From: Dioszegia crocea
Taxonomy: Eukaryota > Basidiomycota > Tremellomycetes > Tremellales > Bulleribasidiaceae
Direction of reading: 5' to 3'
Length of the DNA stretch: 64,000 nucleotides
Assembly: GCA_001600615.1 (NCBI GenBank)
Contig: BCKK01000005.1
Location: forward strand, 1,513,559 to 1,577,558
Under the pieces are notes generated by a model. The model was given only the letters and a program-made list of their open reading frames with translations. It had not been told where the DNA came from and did no database searches. Made by a program: the position numbers and the translations under genes. Each line of letters starts with the position of its first letter. Position 1 is the first letter of the stretch. Below, in pieces: positions 54,984 through 64,000 of this stretch.

Positions 54984-56730
54984 CTAACGCATCTCAAAGG
55001 TCCCTGAGCTGCGATTGGGTACATGAGTCAAGAACAGCTCTTGGAACGGTTCCTGATTCAACGAATGGAAATAGTACTAACCACATCAGCACTACCTCGA
55101 GGGACTATGACCCAAGACTCACTCCTCGAATCGTAGCTTCTCTCTGAGGTTCCCTCTCCACCCTCTCCGCCCGCCCACTGCTCTCTCTCCGCCGTCTCGT
55201 TCCCGTCCCACTTGCACTTCCAGCAGGCACCGGCCCATTCTCCCAACCTGGACTCCGGGGCCCACTGCTTGACATCCGCCTCGTCGTAGGCGGCGGCGGA
55301 AAGGGCGGGAGCATGATCCCAGGTTGATGTGGTGGTCCTGAGCTTTGTCGCCGCGCGTGAGTCGGCGGAGTAGGGGTGGGGTAATACTGGGATGTCGTAG
55401 TGGATGGAGGAGGGAGTGGAGAGTGTGGTAGAGGAGGGGATTTAGGAATCGTAGGTGAAGTGGGCGATAGTTCTGATGAAGCTGAAGAAGGGTTGAGATC
55501 AATCATTGCAAAGTAGAAGCCTGGCAAATTAGCTCTCGTCTAAACACCTGTAGATTGAATACCAGACTCACCAGCAAAACTAGCCCCGCTGATATCTCTC
55601 ACAGTATGATCAGGAACCAAAAACCTTTCCTTAATCCTCAGAAACACAAAATCCCTCTCCGCACCGGGCCCATGCTCCTTCGCCATCCCAATCCCGCCCA
55701 TCCCTACCGTGGCCATTGGCCTCGATACCGGATCCCTAAATAGTAGATCAGGTCGTACCATATCGGCTCTTGTGGCCGGTCGTCGGAATTGCTCAAATCG
55801 GCCCCAGTGCCGCATATCATCGTGCTCCGTAGCTCCGAATCGGGGTCCGGTGATGAAGCCGTATTTAGGCCCGATGATTTCGCCAGTGAAGAATGTTGTG
55901 AGGTGCGGGTGGGTGTCGGTCAAGTGGGAGATGGATAGATAGCCTGATACGCTTGATTCGGGAAAGTTTACGTCCTAGACATTAGTATGGATACCATAAA
56001 ATCAAATGAGGAGACGTACGATAAATCTAACTTCCACATCGTAGGCGCTTCTTCCGCTCGTTTGAGTCCCTTTGAACACTGAGCCGGGATATAAAGCTCC
56101 CCTGCCCAAGTTTGAGACTCTCGTTTTAGTCACGTCTAGAAGAGGATTCCAGGGCCGGTCTTCGTCCCCACTTCTGGATGGGACAGAGGGGGACGATCTG
56201 CGCTCTTCGGATATTGGCGATATCCGACCGGCAGGCTGCGTAGTCCATGGTCGGGTATGTTGAGCGGGAAGGGAGTGTGCGTGGGATTGATGATCAGGTG
56301 TATTATATGGTGATGGATGGGAAGGGATCGAGAGTGGTTCGGCGTACACCTGGGAGGAAGGGATAGATGGTGGGGTGTTATCGACATCGGCCGATAACAG
56401 CCCGTCCGATACTGTTGGGCCTACATCAAGGCTCATCCCCCTCAATCCTAGTCCTAGCCCATCTACCATTTCCTCCTGCCTATCACGCTCACGCTGGGCA
56501 GTCGCCAGGTCACGCTCAAGCCGTTCATCCCCGTCTTCTTCTATTGTCCAGCACGCCGCACATACTCTCTCGGCATCATCATCGACGATGTCAGATCCGG
56601 CATTTCGAGCTGTGGGGATATAAGATGAAGGAGGCAGGCCGCTACCGCCACAATGCGAGCATTTGATCAGGCCCGTCCCGGTCGACGGCGGAGGTGGCGG
56701 GAGGGAAGGGGCGATGGATTCGGTCGGCAT
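54984..56730 (-). CDS. GID4: Gid4/Vid24, N-degron receptor of the GID/CTLH ubiquitin ligase, with insertion
   Basis: Substrate receptor that recognises N-terminal Pro-type degrons, for example on gluconeogenic enzymes, for the GID E3 ligase. Start MPTESIAPSLPPPPPSTGTG; the N-terminal 200 residues are unusual, with KCSHCGGSG and CAACW (two Cys pairs, zinc-ribbon-like). The Gid4 barrel then follows: SAYDVEVRFIDVNFPESSVS, GYLSISHLTDTHPHLTTFFT, GEIIGPKYGFIT, MRHWGRFEQF, FLRIKERFLVPDHTVRDISG and ASFAGFYFAMIDLN. A Pro/Ser-rich stretch of about 130 residues (55150-55490) interrupts it. A last intron (about 55082-55127) leads to IRGYYFHSLNQEPFQELFLT and the typical end HVPNRSSGTFEMR. Without that intron the frame stops at 55105 and loses the family C-terminus. 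Confidence 0.93.
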
Positions 56731-57385
56731 CGCGGCGGGTGAGATGGCCAGGGATGGGGAGAGATTTGATGGGCGTCCTGGATTTTTGTCCCGGACTTAG
56801 TGGAGACAAATCATCTTGCTCTTTCTGAGGAGGAAGAGGTAGCTAGAAAGGGATGTGTGAAAGCTCTAGCTCAGTGAGGATAGATAGGTCATGAGTACTC
56901 GGGTCATCATAAGATGCCGCCAGATGACGCCGGGTGGCGACCGACGCACGGATTAGTTTATTGCTACAAGGGGTAATTTACAGGTCGTCAAAGCCTCTTT
57001 CAACAGCATGTCTCCTAAGGATCCGTACATACATGTATGCATTGTGAGTGCTGGATACAGAGTAGTATAGCCTCACTACATGCATGACTAGCTGAGCGAG
57101 AGATGCTTGCTTTGAGTCGGATTGAACGGCAACAGCCGGCCGAGTGTTCGGCTTTAATTGCCACGTGTCACCGGCCCAACCGGACGGCCGCCCAAAAAGT
57201 CGAGCAAGTTCGACTCAACAAATCCCTTATCTATCACTCACAACCGTGCTCAAAAGCTATATAACCATAGCCATCCACCGCCCAGCTCTGATTTAGATCA
57301 TATCAGACCCCACCACCCACTTCCCCAGATCACCCACCAAAACCCTTCAGCCCTTCTCCAAAGCTCCCACTTACGCCAAGCAAAG
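56731..57385. promoter_or_regulatory. Divergent promoter, GID4 / ASN1
   Basis: CACGTG at 57162-57167 and a TATA box CTATATAA at about 57258-57265 serve the ASN1 side. Both genes are metabolic: one destroys gluconeogenic enzymes, the other makes asparagine. An inverted TACATGTA lies at about 57030-57037. Confidence 0.6.
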
Positions 57386-59636
57386 ATGTGTGGAATTTTC
57401 TGCTGCTACAACCGTCAAGGTGATTTGGCCCAATTCCGACCTCGCGCCATCGCCCTATCCAAGCTCCAGCGACACCGTGGACCCGATTGGTCAGGATGTT
57501 ACATGGCTAAAGATACCGTGTTGGTACACGAGCGATTGGCCATTGTTGGTGTTGGTAAGTTTACGTTGGCAATGTGGCGGAGGAACGAGCTCATATATCA
57601 GACACTGGTGCCCAGCCCCTAGTCAGCGAAGATGAGAGTGTTATCCTTGCTGTTAACGGAGAGATCTACAACCACGTCGCGCTCAAGCAGGCGTTGTCGG
57701 GCAAGTATGACTTTAAGACACATTCGGACTGCGAGGTAATCATGTACTTGGTGAGTTTGTCTTGGCCAGGGCAGGTTTGGGAATGCTGCAGGAGATGAGG
57801 ACGTGCGAGAGAGATGACTGAATTCTACCCTTTACTTTACCCATCAACCTCCGCTAACACCCCAGTACAAAGAACACGGCACCGACCTGTGCAACAAGCT
57901 AGACGGCATGTTTTCTTTCGTCCTCCTCGACACCTCCGTCACCCCTTCGCGCCTAATCGCCGCACGGGACCCCATCGGCATTACAACCCTCTATATGGGC
58001 TACCACTCTTCCGCACCCGATACACCTTTCTTCGCTTCGGAGATGAAGTGTATCCAGGATGAGTGTGACAACATCATCGCATTCCCCCCTGGTCACTATT
58101 ACGATTCCGACAAAAAAGCACTCACACGGTACTTCAACCCAACATGGTTATCTACCGATGTTGAGCCGGTTCCTACCCAACCTGCCGACCTAGAGAAGAT
58201 TCGCCTGAGCCTTGAGGCCGCCGTGCGCAAGCGGCTCATGTCGGAAGTACCATATGGTGTTTTGCTTTCGGGCGGGCTGGACTCGAGTTTGATTGCGAGT
58301 ATTGCGTCGAGAGAGACGGATAGGATGGCGGAGCAGCATGAGGCTTTGAAGAAGGAGAGGAAGCAGGCGATTGCGGAAGGCAGAAAGCCGGGTAGGTCTT
58401 ATTCCATACTATAATCTGGGCGACATAATAGCTGTTTCCACTCTTCTCCCTGTTTCCCCACTGTCTACTCTCCTCCCTGGCCCTCTTCTCACGCTCTCCA
58501 ATTTCTCAGACCTGCGCTAACCCCCAACAGAAGGCGACGAGCCCATAGCCTCCTGGCCATCCCTCCACTCCTTCGCCGTCGGTCTCGTCGGTTCCCCCGA
58601 TCTCCTCGCCGCACGCAAAGCGGCCGATTTCCTCGGTACAGTCCACCACGAATACACATTCACCGTGCAAGAAGGTCTTGATGCTATTCCGGAAGTCATC
58701 CACCACCTTGAGACATTCGACGTGACGACTGTTCGTGCGTCGACGCCCATGTATTTGCTCAGTCGGAAAATTAAGGCGATGGGGGTTAAGATGGTGTTGA
58801 GTGGGGAAGGCGCTGATGAGGTGTTTGGAGGTGAGTCAGGGTTTGCTTGAATGTCCGGATTATACGACTGTCCCTGCCATATCTCTCAGTCTAACTCTAC
58901 ACCCGCCCATCTTCACCTCTTCCTATTTGTATTTCTCCCCTTGAACACGCGCTAACCCCCAGGCTACCTCTACTTCCACGCCGCACCCAACGCCGAAGAT
59001 TTCCACCGGGAACTAATCAAGCGAGTGAAGAACCTACACACTGCCGACTGTCTCCGTGCCAACAAATCAACCATGGCCTGGGGTCTCGAAGCGCGCGTTC
59101 CATTCCTCGACAAGGCATTCTTGGAAGTCAGCATGAACATTGACGCCAAACACAAGACATTCTCCAAAGGTCAATCACAGGAAGTTGATTCGGACGGAAA
59201 ACCCCGAATGGAGAAATACATCTTGCGCAAGGCGTTCGATTGTGCTCCGGGCGGTAAAGCCTATTTACCCGATAGTATCCTTTGGCGTCAGAAGGAGCAA
59301 TTCTCTGACGGTGTGGGTTATTCTTGGATTGATGGGATGAAGGAGCATGCGGAACGTGTCGTTTCGGCTGAAATGATGGAGAAGAGGACTGAGAGATTCC
59401 CGTTCGAGACGCCCGATACTAAGGAGGCGTACTGGATTCGAGAGTTGTTTGAGGGTCAATTCCCTAGTCAGGCTGCGGCCGGTACGGCCATCAGGTGAGT
59501 CATACGGATTATGCTGGTTAGGGTGAGGGATCGAAGCTGACCCTACAGGTGGATCCCTAAGCAGGAATGGGGCGTGTCATCTGATCCCTCCGGTCGAGCT
59601 GTGTCTATCCACACTGCGGCGTATGAGGCAAAGTAG
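57386..59636 (+). CDS. ASN1: Asparagine synthetase (glutamine-hydrolysing)
   Basis: Makes asparagine from aspartate, ATP and glutamine in the cytosol. [14 protein letters not shown] puts the nucleophile Cys at position 2 after Met removal. The glutaminase domain continues with [34 protein letters not shown] and [10 protein letters not shown]. The synthetase domain has the PP-loop [58 protein letters not shown] and [18 protein letters not shown]; the end is AAYEAK. Four to five introns (first about 57555-57602). About 570-580 residues, the usual eukaryotic length. All catalytic motifs are intact. Confidence 0.97.
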
Positions 59637-59839
59637 ACTGGTATGAGGAGTAGCATGAACTCGGAAAAGGGAAATACCGGCTAGATCATAATGCATATGC
59701 TTAGACTCTAGCCTAGCCAAAACGTCCCGCAAAGTACCATCGCAAAGGCGAGCCCCGTCGAAATAGCCCACAAACCTAGACGTTGAAGGGGCGGGTGCTC
59801 TTGCCAGCCGACGCCATAACAGTAGTATCATGACACGCC

Positions 59840-61042
59840 TCAGAACGCCCCGATACGCGCTCCGCCATCCAGGAGGGCTTTTCGTCCTCCACCGCCAAAA
59901 ATGGATTTCCAGAGCTCCACCCTCATTTCGGGCATTGTAAGGAGTGTGCGTGTTTCTGAGCGCATCAGCGGAAGCCTACTTGCTAAACTAGATTAAGAGA
60001 GACATACTGCTATCTTGATGTCCAATGTCCAAGAGGAGGATCGTGCTCTTATCGACTGATATCGTCCCTGCGCTCTATTAGCTTGTACCCTGGAAGAAGA
60101 GAGGGACGGAGAAGCTGACCGTCTGCCAAGAAAAGCCCAACTCTTGCAGGCGTGCCAACTGCTATTGAAACCGGTGTGGACTCGAGGAACTTTTTCTGTT
60201 CAGGGGCTTTGATGTGTTTAGCAAACAGCTAAGTGTCCATGAGCATCAACCCGCATCCCCGCCCTCAGCCTGACATACCTTGGCAACTTGCGCATCCCCT
60301 TTAAGATCCTTGATATTGTTCATGACTTCAATACACCTCAAGCCGCTGATACACAACACCACAATCCTCGGTCGACCCTTCTGAATCTTCCCGCCCTTCT
60401 TCAGCAAACCTGCCACTCGTCGACGAAGCGGCTCAAACGACTCGCGTGGGAGATCCGGGGCTTTATGCTCGGGTGCTGAAAGGAGAGAAGTTATGGGTGG
60501 GAGGCGGTCGGTTATTTCCATAGGTGTCAATGAAGGGTGAGTGGACAGAAGGGAGGTGCGGAGTAAAGCGAGGAAATCTTCGGGCTGGAGATGGGTTGGA
60601 GGGGTTGATTTGGCGGTTTCTGGGGCGTTTGCTAGTCTCTGATTGTGTCAGCTAATCTCTTTGCGTCAGAAATGAGGGTTAGGCTTACCTTGGCCTTGCG
60701 CTCTTTCGTCTTCTCCCTCTTCCGCTTTCTCCGTTCTTCATCCTCGCCTGCAACCCCAGCTCCCTGTCTACCTTCCCCCTCGTCATCCGTATCCCCATCT
60801 ACCACCTCCTCAACTTTCCGCTTTACACCCTCATTCATCCCCAGTCCCTCATCTCCATCATCATCCAACACTGGCCGATCACCGTCACCCTCCACATCCA
60901 AATCATCCTCGTCCACCTCACCATCATCATCGTTGTCTTCGTCAGAATCAACGTCTGATCCGCTCGCCACGAGATTTGGGTCCAATTCGAGATAATCGTC
61001 CAGATCGTCCCCTCCAGTCTTGGGCTTGGTAGTCACTGCCAT
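59840..61042 (-). CDS. CMS1: Cms1, 90S pre-ribosome (small-subunit processome) protein
   Basis: Nucleolar protein of the U3-containing 90S pre-ribosome; a helicase-like fold without the ATPase residues. Start MAVTTKPKTGGDDLDDYLEL; a strongly acidic head (DVDSDEDNDDDGEVDEDDLD) and a basic KRKREKTKERK stretch follow. After the first intron come LQPEDFLALLRTSLLSTHPS, DLPRESFEPLRRRV, RPRIVVLCISGLRCIEVMNN, LFAKHIKAPEQKKFLESTPV and SIAVGTPARVGLFLADG, the diagnostic Cms1/CMSS1 segment. Later exons give VDKSTILLLDIGHQDSK and end GGARIGAF at 59840. Four introns. The convergent neighbour is ASN1. Confidence 0.9.
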
Positions 61043-61703
61043 CGTTACTTTTGCCGTCTGTTGCCCTAATGTCGTTGAGATGAGGTATGGTGGATCAAAT
61101 TTGCAGCTGCAGATCCTCCACTCAGTGGATGAACGTTTTGCCGGGCTTACGTGATCCGGGGTCCCCGATGCCGTTTGTTTCCGGCGGAAGCAAAACCCGA
61201 AACGCCTCGGGAAGACGAAACCGGCCAACTCGACTCTCGAAGCGGTGATGGTCATGACGAACACATTGTTCACACTTGTATAAGGGCTCCATCCATCAGG
61301 GCTGGCCTATACATCTATCACTCATCATTCATATCGACAGCCAGAGGCAGCCTAGACTCCGCAGCGTATTGGCTACTTTTCCACGCGCAGAAATCCCTCA
61401 ATTTGAAGGATATCGCTCAACTCCGAGCCAAGCGTTTCATCAACCCACTCCGACACCAGCTGTGCAGGCAAGGCCCTATCGTCTATTGATTAGACACTGT
61501 GCATCTCCACTGTCTGGTAAGTGTGAGCTGGGTCGTGTAGAGATTCTCTATTTCTGTCAAAAATGATACGACAACAGCTGATTGATTAGCTTATCAGCCT
61601 ATCTCTCAACCCCCTTTGGCCTGTTCTCCCAACTTCACTCTGTGCAGTTTTTCGCCGCCCGACATCCTTTCCACTACTCCCACATATCTAGACATCGTCG
61701 ACT
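61043..61703. promoter_or_regulatory. Divergent promoter, CMS1 / hypothetical
   Basis: Region between divergent starts. Frames on the plus strand (61151-61566) show no protein similarity. Possible leader introns ending TGATTAG near 61590 cannot be proved. Confidence 0.45.
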
Positions 61704-63971
61704 ATGTTCAGTCGACCGTCACGGTCATACGCTGCCGTCGACCACAATGCGAATGGTCTTCCCAGTGTCACGGAGAAGGCTGCTTCGATAAAGCGTGTTG
61801 AAGGTGGATTTAAGACCTATCGTCCTCGTAGGTCACAAACTCATAATCTCTTTTCATCCTCAAATCAAGCTGACACCTTAGCTCTAAGTGAGACTCACGG
61901 TCCTCGCCATATCCATTCCCACGATCCTCATCCCAACTCCTCCTTCGCTCCCCTTCCCCCGGCATTCCAGCTCCAACTGCACCGCAAGAGCAAAACAGCC
62001 GCAGTGGCAGGCCAACAAGCCGAGCTCGACCGGATCCTGGAACCAGGCTACAAATCCACAATCCCCACCGAGGCTACAAACGGGTATGGCGAATCATCAA
62101 CTATGGCTGCGTCCCGGTCCGCCCGGTCTCACCGGTCTGGCGGGAGTATCCTGAGTAAACACTCGAACGGTACCGGGCTAGGACTGAAGAGCTCAAGCTC
62201 TATTGGGAATTTCAAATCGGCCATGAATCTCAATGGGAGGGTTGGCGGGGCTGTCTATGCCGATGGAAGGGGGCGATTGCATGATACGGAATATGATCCG
62301 TTCAAGGGTGTATCGGAAGCGAGTCGGAAGCAGTCTCGAAGGCGATCAGCTTTCGGCTCGGATAGGCGGCACGGAAGTGGGAGCTCCTCTGGTTCTTCTG
62401 CGTCTGAAGAAGGGGGTCGGAGCGGGGTGGCGTCGGATCATACAGGGAGGAAGAGTTTCGACTCGGGTGTCGGGAATGGGAATGAAGAGGAGATTAGGCG
62501 AAGGTTGGAACTTGAGCGGAAAAGGCTTGATGATCTTTCTGGTGCTGCCATGGCCAGGAGGAGAAGTATAATGTCGGAGCGAAGTGGACGGGGAACACCC
62601 AGTCTTCGCTCGGTGGAGGAAGGTGATCGACTTAGTACCCGGACAAGAAGTCAACAAGGCGGTCAATATTATTATACCCCTTCGCCACTCTCACCGTCAT
62701 TCGAAGATCGATCCAACGGTGATTTGCCCGTACCTGATACTCCCGCTTTGTCACAGGCAACAACCGGAAGTCGGGCTCGGACCAATACTATTTCGGACGG
62801 AGGAGACGAGAATCAACCTCGGAAAGTAACGGAAAACACCCTCGCGGTGTCTTCTCCGCCTCAACCACCTACATCCCCACTAGCTTTCGGTCGGAAATCT
62901 CCTAATCTGTCCTTACCCCGCGAACCTACCAAGGAGAAGGTCGAAATCCGGTCAGACGGATCTAAGAAGATTACAGGCTTCGACGCTCCTTCTTCACCCA
63001 TGCCACCTCCATACCCCTCTTCCACACCGCAGAACTCCGGATCCGGATCGTACCAGGCGCTCGACGTGCCCTTCTCTGCCAAATCATACACTCGCGGTTC
63101 TCGAGCGTCTTCAGACCGTGAGCGGGAAAGGGGGGATGGGGAAAGTATAATGTCTACTGCCCAGCCTCGTCGGCCCAAACCTGCCGAACGACCGCGAGAG
63201 GAGTTATTCCCTGAAACCCCGGCTCAGGCGAAGAAGCGGGAAGAGAGGGAAAGGAGGGCAGGTCGAGCTTCTTCGGCATCGGCCCGAATCGCCTCGGGAA
63301 CCAGTACAGTCATGTCGAATCTTGTTCATGACGATACGACACATTCTGGCTCGGCGAGGATACTGCCCGAGATTCAGATTGTGGCGGATGATGATCCTCG
63401 TGTCGTCTTCCGTCCGTCTGGACCTGTGACGAGGGTTCAGAAGGTGCATGACCATGTGATCCGGGGACCGTTCTCTTTGGCTATGCAAGCGCAGGGTCAG
63501 GGATTGGCGAGGATACCATCGGGCGGAGGGTCTCGAGCGGGATCAAGAGCTGGTAGTCCGGGCGGAGAGATGTATCCGGATGGATTGGGCGGGACGGGGT
63601 ATGGAAGTCGAAGACCGTCTTCAGTCAAATCTACGCCATTCTCCTTGACGGGCAGTGCGAGGGGTAGTGGGGTCATTGAAGAGGGTCAGGGGGGATACTT
63701 ACCTAGTCGGTGGGCAAATGGGGATAGGAGACTGCGGACGACAGAGGAAGAGAAAGAGGCGTATAGGCCTCAAGAGTGGGGTGGGAAACATGGAGATTTG
63801 GGCGGGAGACCTGAAGAGTGGAGGTGAGTCCTCAAACTTGAGTGAGGAATGGTGTACTGATGCCTCAGGCCGGACGTCAAGGAGCAGTTTAAGAGGCAGT
63901 GGAAGGACATGCAGACTAATGCGCGGTTCTCACTGTTCCGCGCAAAGAAGAAGATGGAGAGGAAAGTGTAA
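61704..63971 (+). CDS. Hypothetical Ser/Arg-rich disordered protein
   Basis: No family recognised. Start MFSRPSRSYAAVDHNANGLP; two exons, the intron at about 63825-63869 (GTGAGT, CTGATGCCTCAG). About 740 residues, mostly low-complexity Ser/Gly/Arg with charged helices (EEEIRRRLELERKRLDDL; AQAKKREERERRAG). Segments with more order lie at the C-terminus: ILPEIQIVADDDPRVVFRPS, GPFSLAMQAQGQG, and the end VKEQFKRQWKDMQTNARFSL followed by FRAKKKMERKV. The short ordered C-terminal helix may bind a partner. No membrane or signal segment. It could be a cell-cycle, septation or membrane-contact adaptor, but nothing supports one choice. Confidence 0.75.
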
Positions 63972-64000
63972 GGTGGAGCGGAGATGAGGTGGCGAGTCGG

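Noticed and set aside
55105..55150. Direct stop of GID4 at 55105
   Set aside because: An intron just before it joins a C-terminal exon matching the Gid4 family end (YYFH...LTHVP...FEMR), so the stop is intronic.
60645..60995. Ser-rich plus-strand ORF over CMS1
   Set aside because: Shadow of the acidic CMS1 N-terminus on the other strand.
1..64000. Transposons, CRISPR arrays, rRNA, tRNA genes
   Set aside because: Looked for terminal repeats, transposase or reverse-transcriptase motifs, spaced repeats and tRNA B-box patterns; none convincing by eye. A tRNA-scan would be decisive.

Overview
This window is nuclear DNA from a fungus, most likely a basidiomycete yeast of the Tremellomycetes (the Cryptococcus/Kwoniella/Tremella side). 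Genes lie on both strands, 100-900 bases apart, and most are cut by many introns of about 45-60 bases. The introns carry GTRNGN donors and a CTGAC or CTGAT branch site a few bases before the AG. Several core fungal genes can be recognised by eye (VPS39, MSC2, Elongin A, a G-protein gamma subunit, TAF5, MED21, GID4, ASN1, CMS1, OST4). The species is not determined. I saw no transposon, CRISPR array, rRNA or convincing tRNA.

Layout. 1-3.5 kb: a sugar-transporter gene (cut by the window edge) divergent from an intracellular GH43 beta-xylosidase-type gene. 3.7-5.6 kb: a macrodomain gene with a mitochondrial-looking leader, and the 38-residue OST4 gene. 5.9-8.2 kb: two tandem intronless short-chain dehydrogenases (SDR). 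8.7-20.8 kb: housekeeping genes (VPS39, a hypothetical, the MSC2 zinc transporter, Elongin A, G gamma). 21.1-25.0 kb: a TauD-type dioxygenase divergent from a Dal5-type transporter, which reads as a sulfonate uptake and desulfonation pair. 25.8-33.1 kb: a hypothetical, an alpha-arrestin-like gene and a secreted esterase. 33.2-36.7 kb: two more intronless SDR paralogues around a LOC1-like gene. 36.8-42.5 kb: an amidase and two tandem Sur7-type membrane proteins. 43.0-51.3 kb: a large disordered protein divergent from TAF5, then MED21. 51.7-64 kb: a membrane protein, GID4 with an internal insertion, ASN1, CMS1 and a disordered hypothetical.

The most unusual signals are these. Four SDR paralogues lie within 31 kb. 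All are intronless in an intron-dense region, and all have a TATA box about 95-135 bases upstream plus a common GGTGGAGGT element on the sense strand. GID4 has a proline-rich insertion of about 130 residues inside its substrate-binding barrel and an unusual N-terminal pair of cysteine pairs. In the G gamma gene an 8-base last exon decides whether a CaaX box is made. OST4 has a likely 3'UTR intron, and VPS39 has a GC-AG intron.

All gene models were read by eye from frame continuity and splice signals. Exon edges given are predictions. Start codons of the hypothetical genes are the least certain part.
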